Source: an uncultured Roseburia sp.
GTDB lineage: Bacteria > Bacillota > Clostridia > Lachnospirales > Lachnospiraceae
Direction of reading: 5' to 3'
DNA: 5,200 nucleotides
NCBI GenBank assembly: GCA_910584215.1
Contig: CAJTYI010000130.1
Coordinates: 1-5,200 of the forward strand
The translations under genes and the position numbers were made by a program. Shown here piece after piece: positions 5,156 through 5,200 of the stretch (its first letter is position 1; every line of letters starts with the position of its first letter). The notes under the pieces were generated by a model that saw nothing but the letters and a program-made list of their open reading frames with translations, searched no databases and was not told where the DNA came from.

Positions 5156-5200
5156 CAAGTTGCTCCGCAACTTGAGAATTGATGCGTCTGACGACGCAAT
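5156..5200. repeat. Two further palindromic hairpins next to the terminator
   Basis: CAAGTTGC (5156-5163) pairs with GCAACTTG (5167-5174) in a perfect 8-bp stem, again with a GGA loop on the minus strand. TGCGTC (5183-5188) pairs with GACGCA (5193-5198) around a four-base loop, and the structure may continue past the window edge. With the adjacent terminator this makes three stem-loops in about 70 bases. It could be an intergenic palindromic repeat, the 3' part of a small RNA or a composite terminator. Confidence 0.55.

Overview
The window looks like a chromosomal segment of a Clostridia-type Firmicute, probably Lachnospiraceae-like. The reasons are strong AGGAGG-type ribosome binding sites, a BirA-type operator in front of bioY, low-spacing operons, GC near 50 percent, and close resemblance of TrpA and TrpB to that group as I remember it. 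The genus cannot be fixed from sequence alone. No CRISPR array, transposase, tRNA or rRNA gene is visible.

Layout. Positions 1-243 are a non-coding or unassigned leader with a good sigma-A-like promoter. It drives a plus-strand CLC-family transporter (244-1503) whose ion-pathway motifs look like the fluoride/proton (CLC-F) branch rather than the chloride branch. All other genes are on the minus strand. Reading rightward along the plus strand they are a DUF1284-like cysteine-rich protein (1540-1977), bioY (1988-2569), trpA (2840-3631) and trpB (3712-4923). The CLC gene and the DUF1284 gene converge on a hairpin terminator at 1521-1552.

Control. bioY and the DUF1284 gene form a two-gene operon. 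Its promoter (TTGACA-N17-TAAGAT) is overlapped by an 11-bp dyad matching a BirA biotin-repressor operator. The terminator that should stop trpBA transcripts is built into the same promoter: its upstream stem arm spans the bioY discriminator and start point. Read-through RNA from trpA can form the terminator, but RNA starting at the bioY promoter cannot.

Tryptophan genes. TrpB and TrpA together convert indole-3-glycerol phosphate and serine to tryptophan. Two details suggest erosion or remodelling. TrpA carries Glu at the position of the phosphate-binding Gly213. The DNA upstream of trpB holds what resembles a frameshifted 3' remnant of trpF, joined to trpB by an ATGA overlap. Beyond that lies a cluster of three perfect hairpins, two with GGA triloops, the last followed by a T-tract. 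That cluster insulates trpBA from anything further upstream, and a candidate trpBA promoter sits just inside it.
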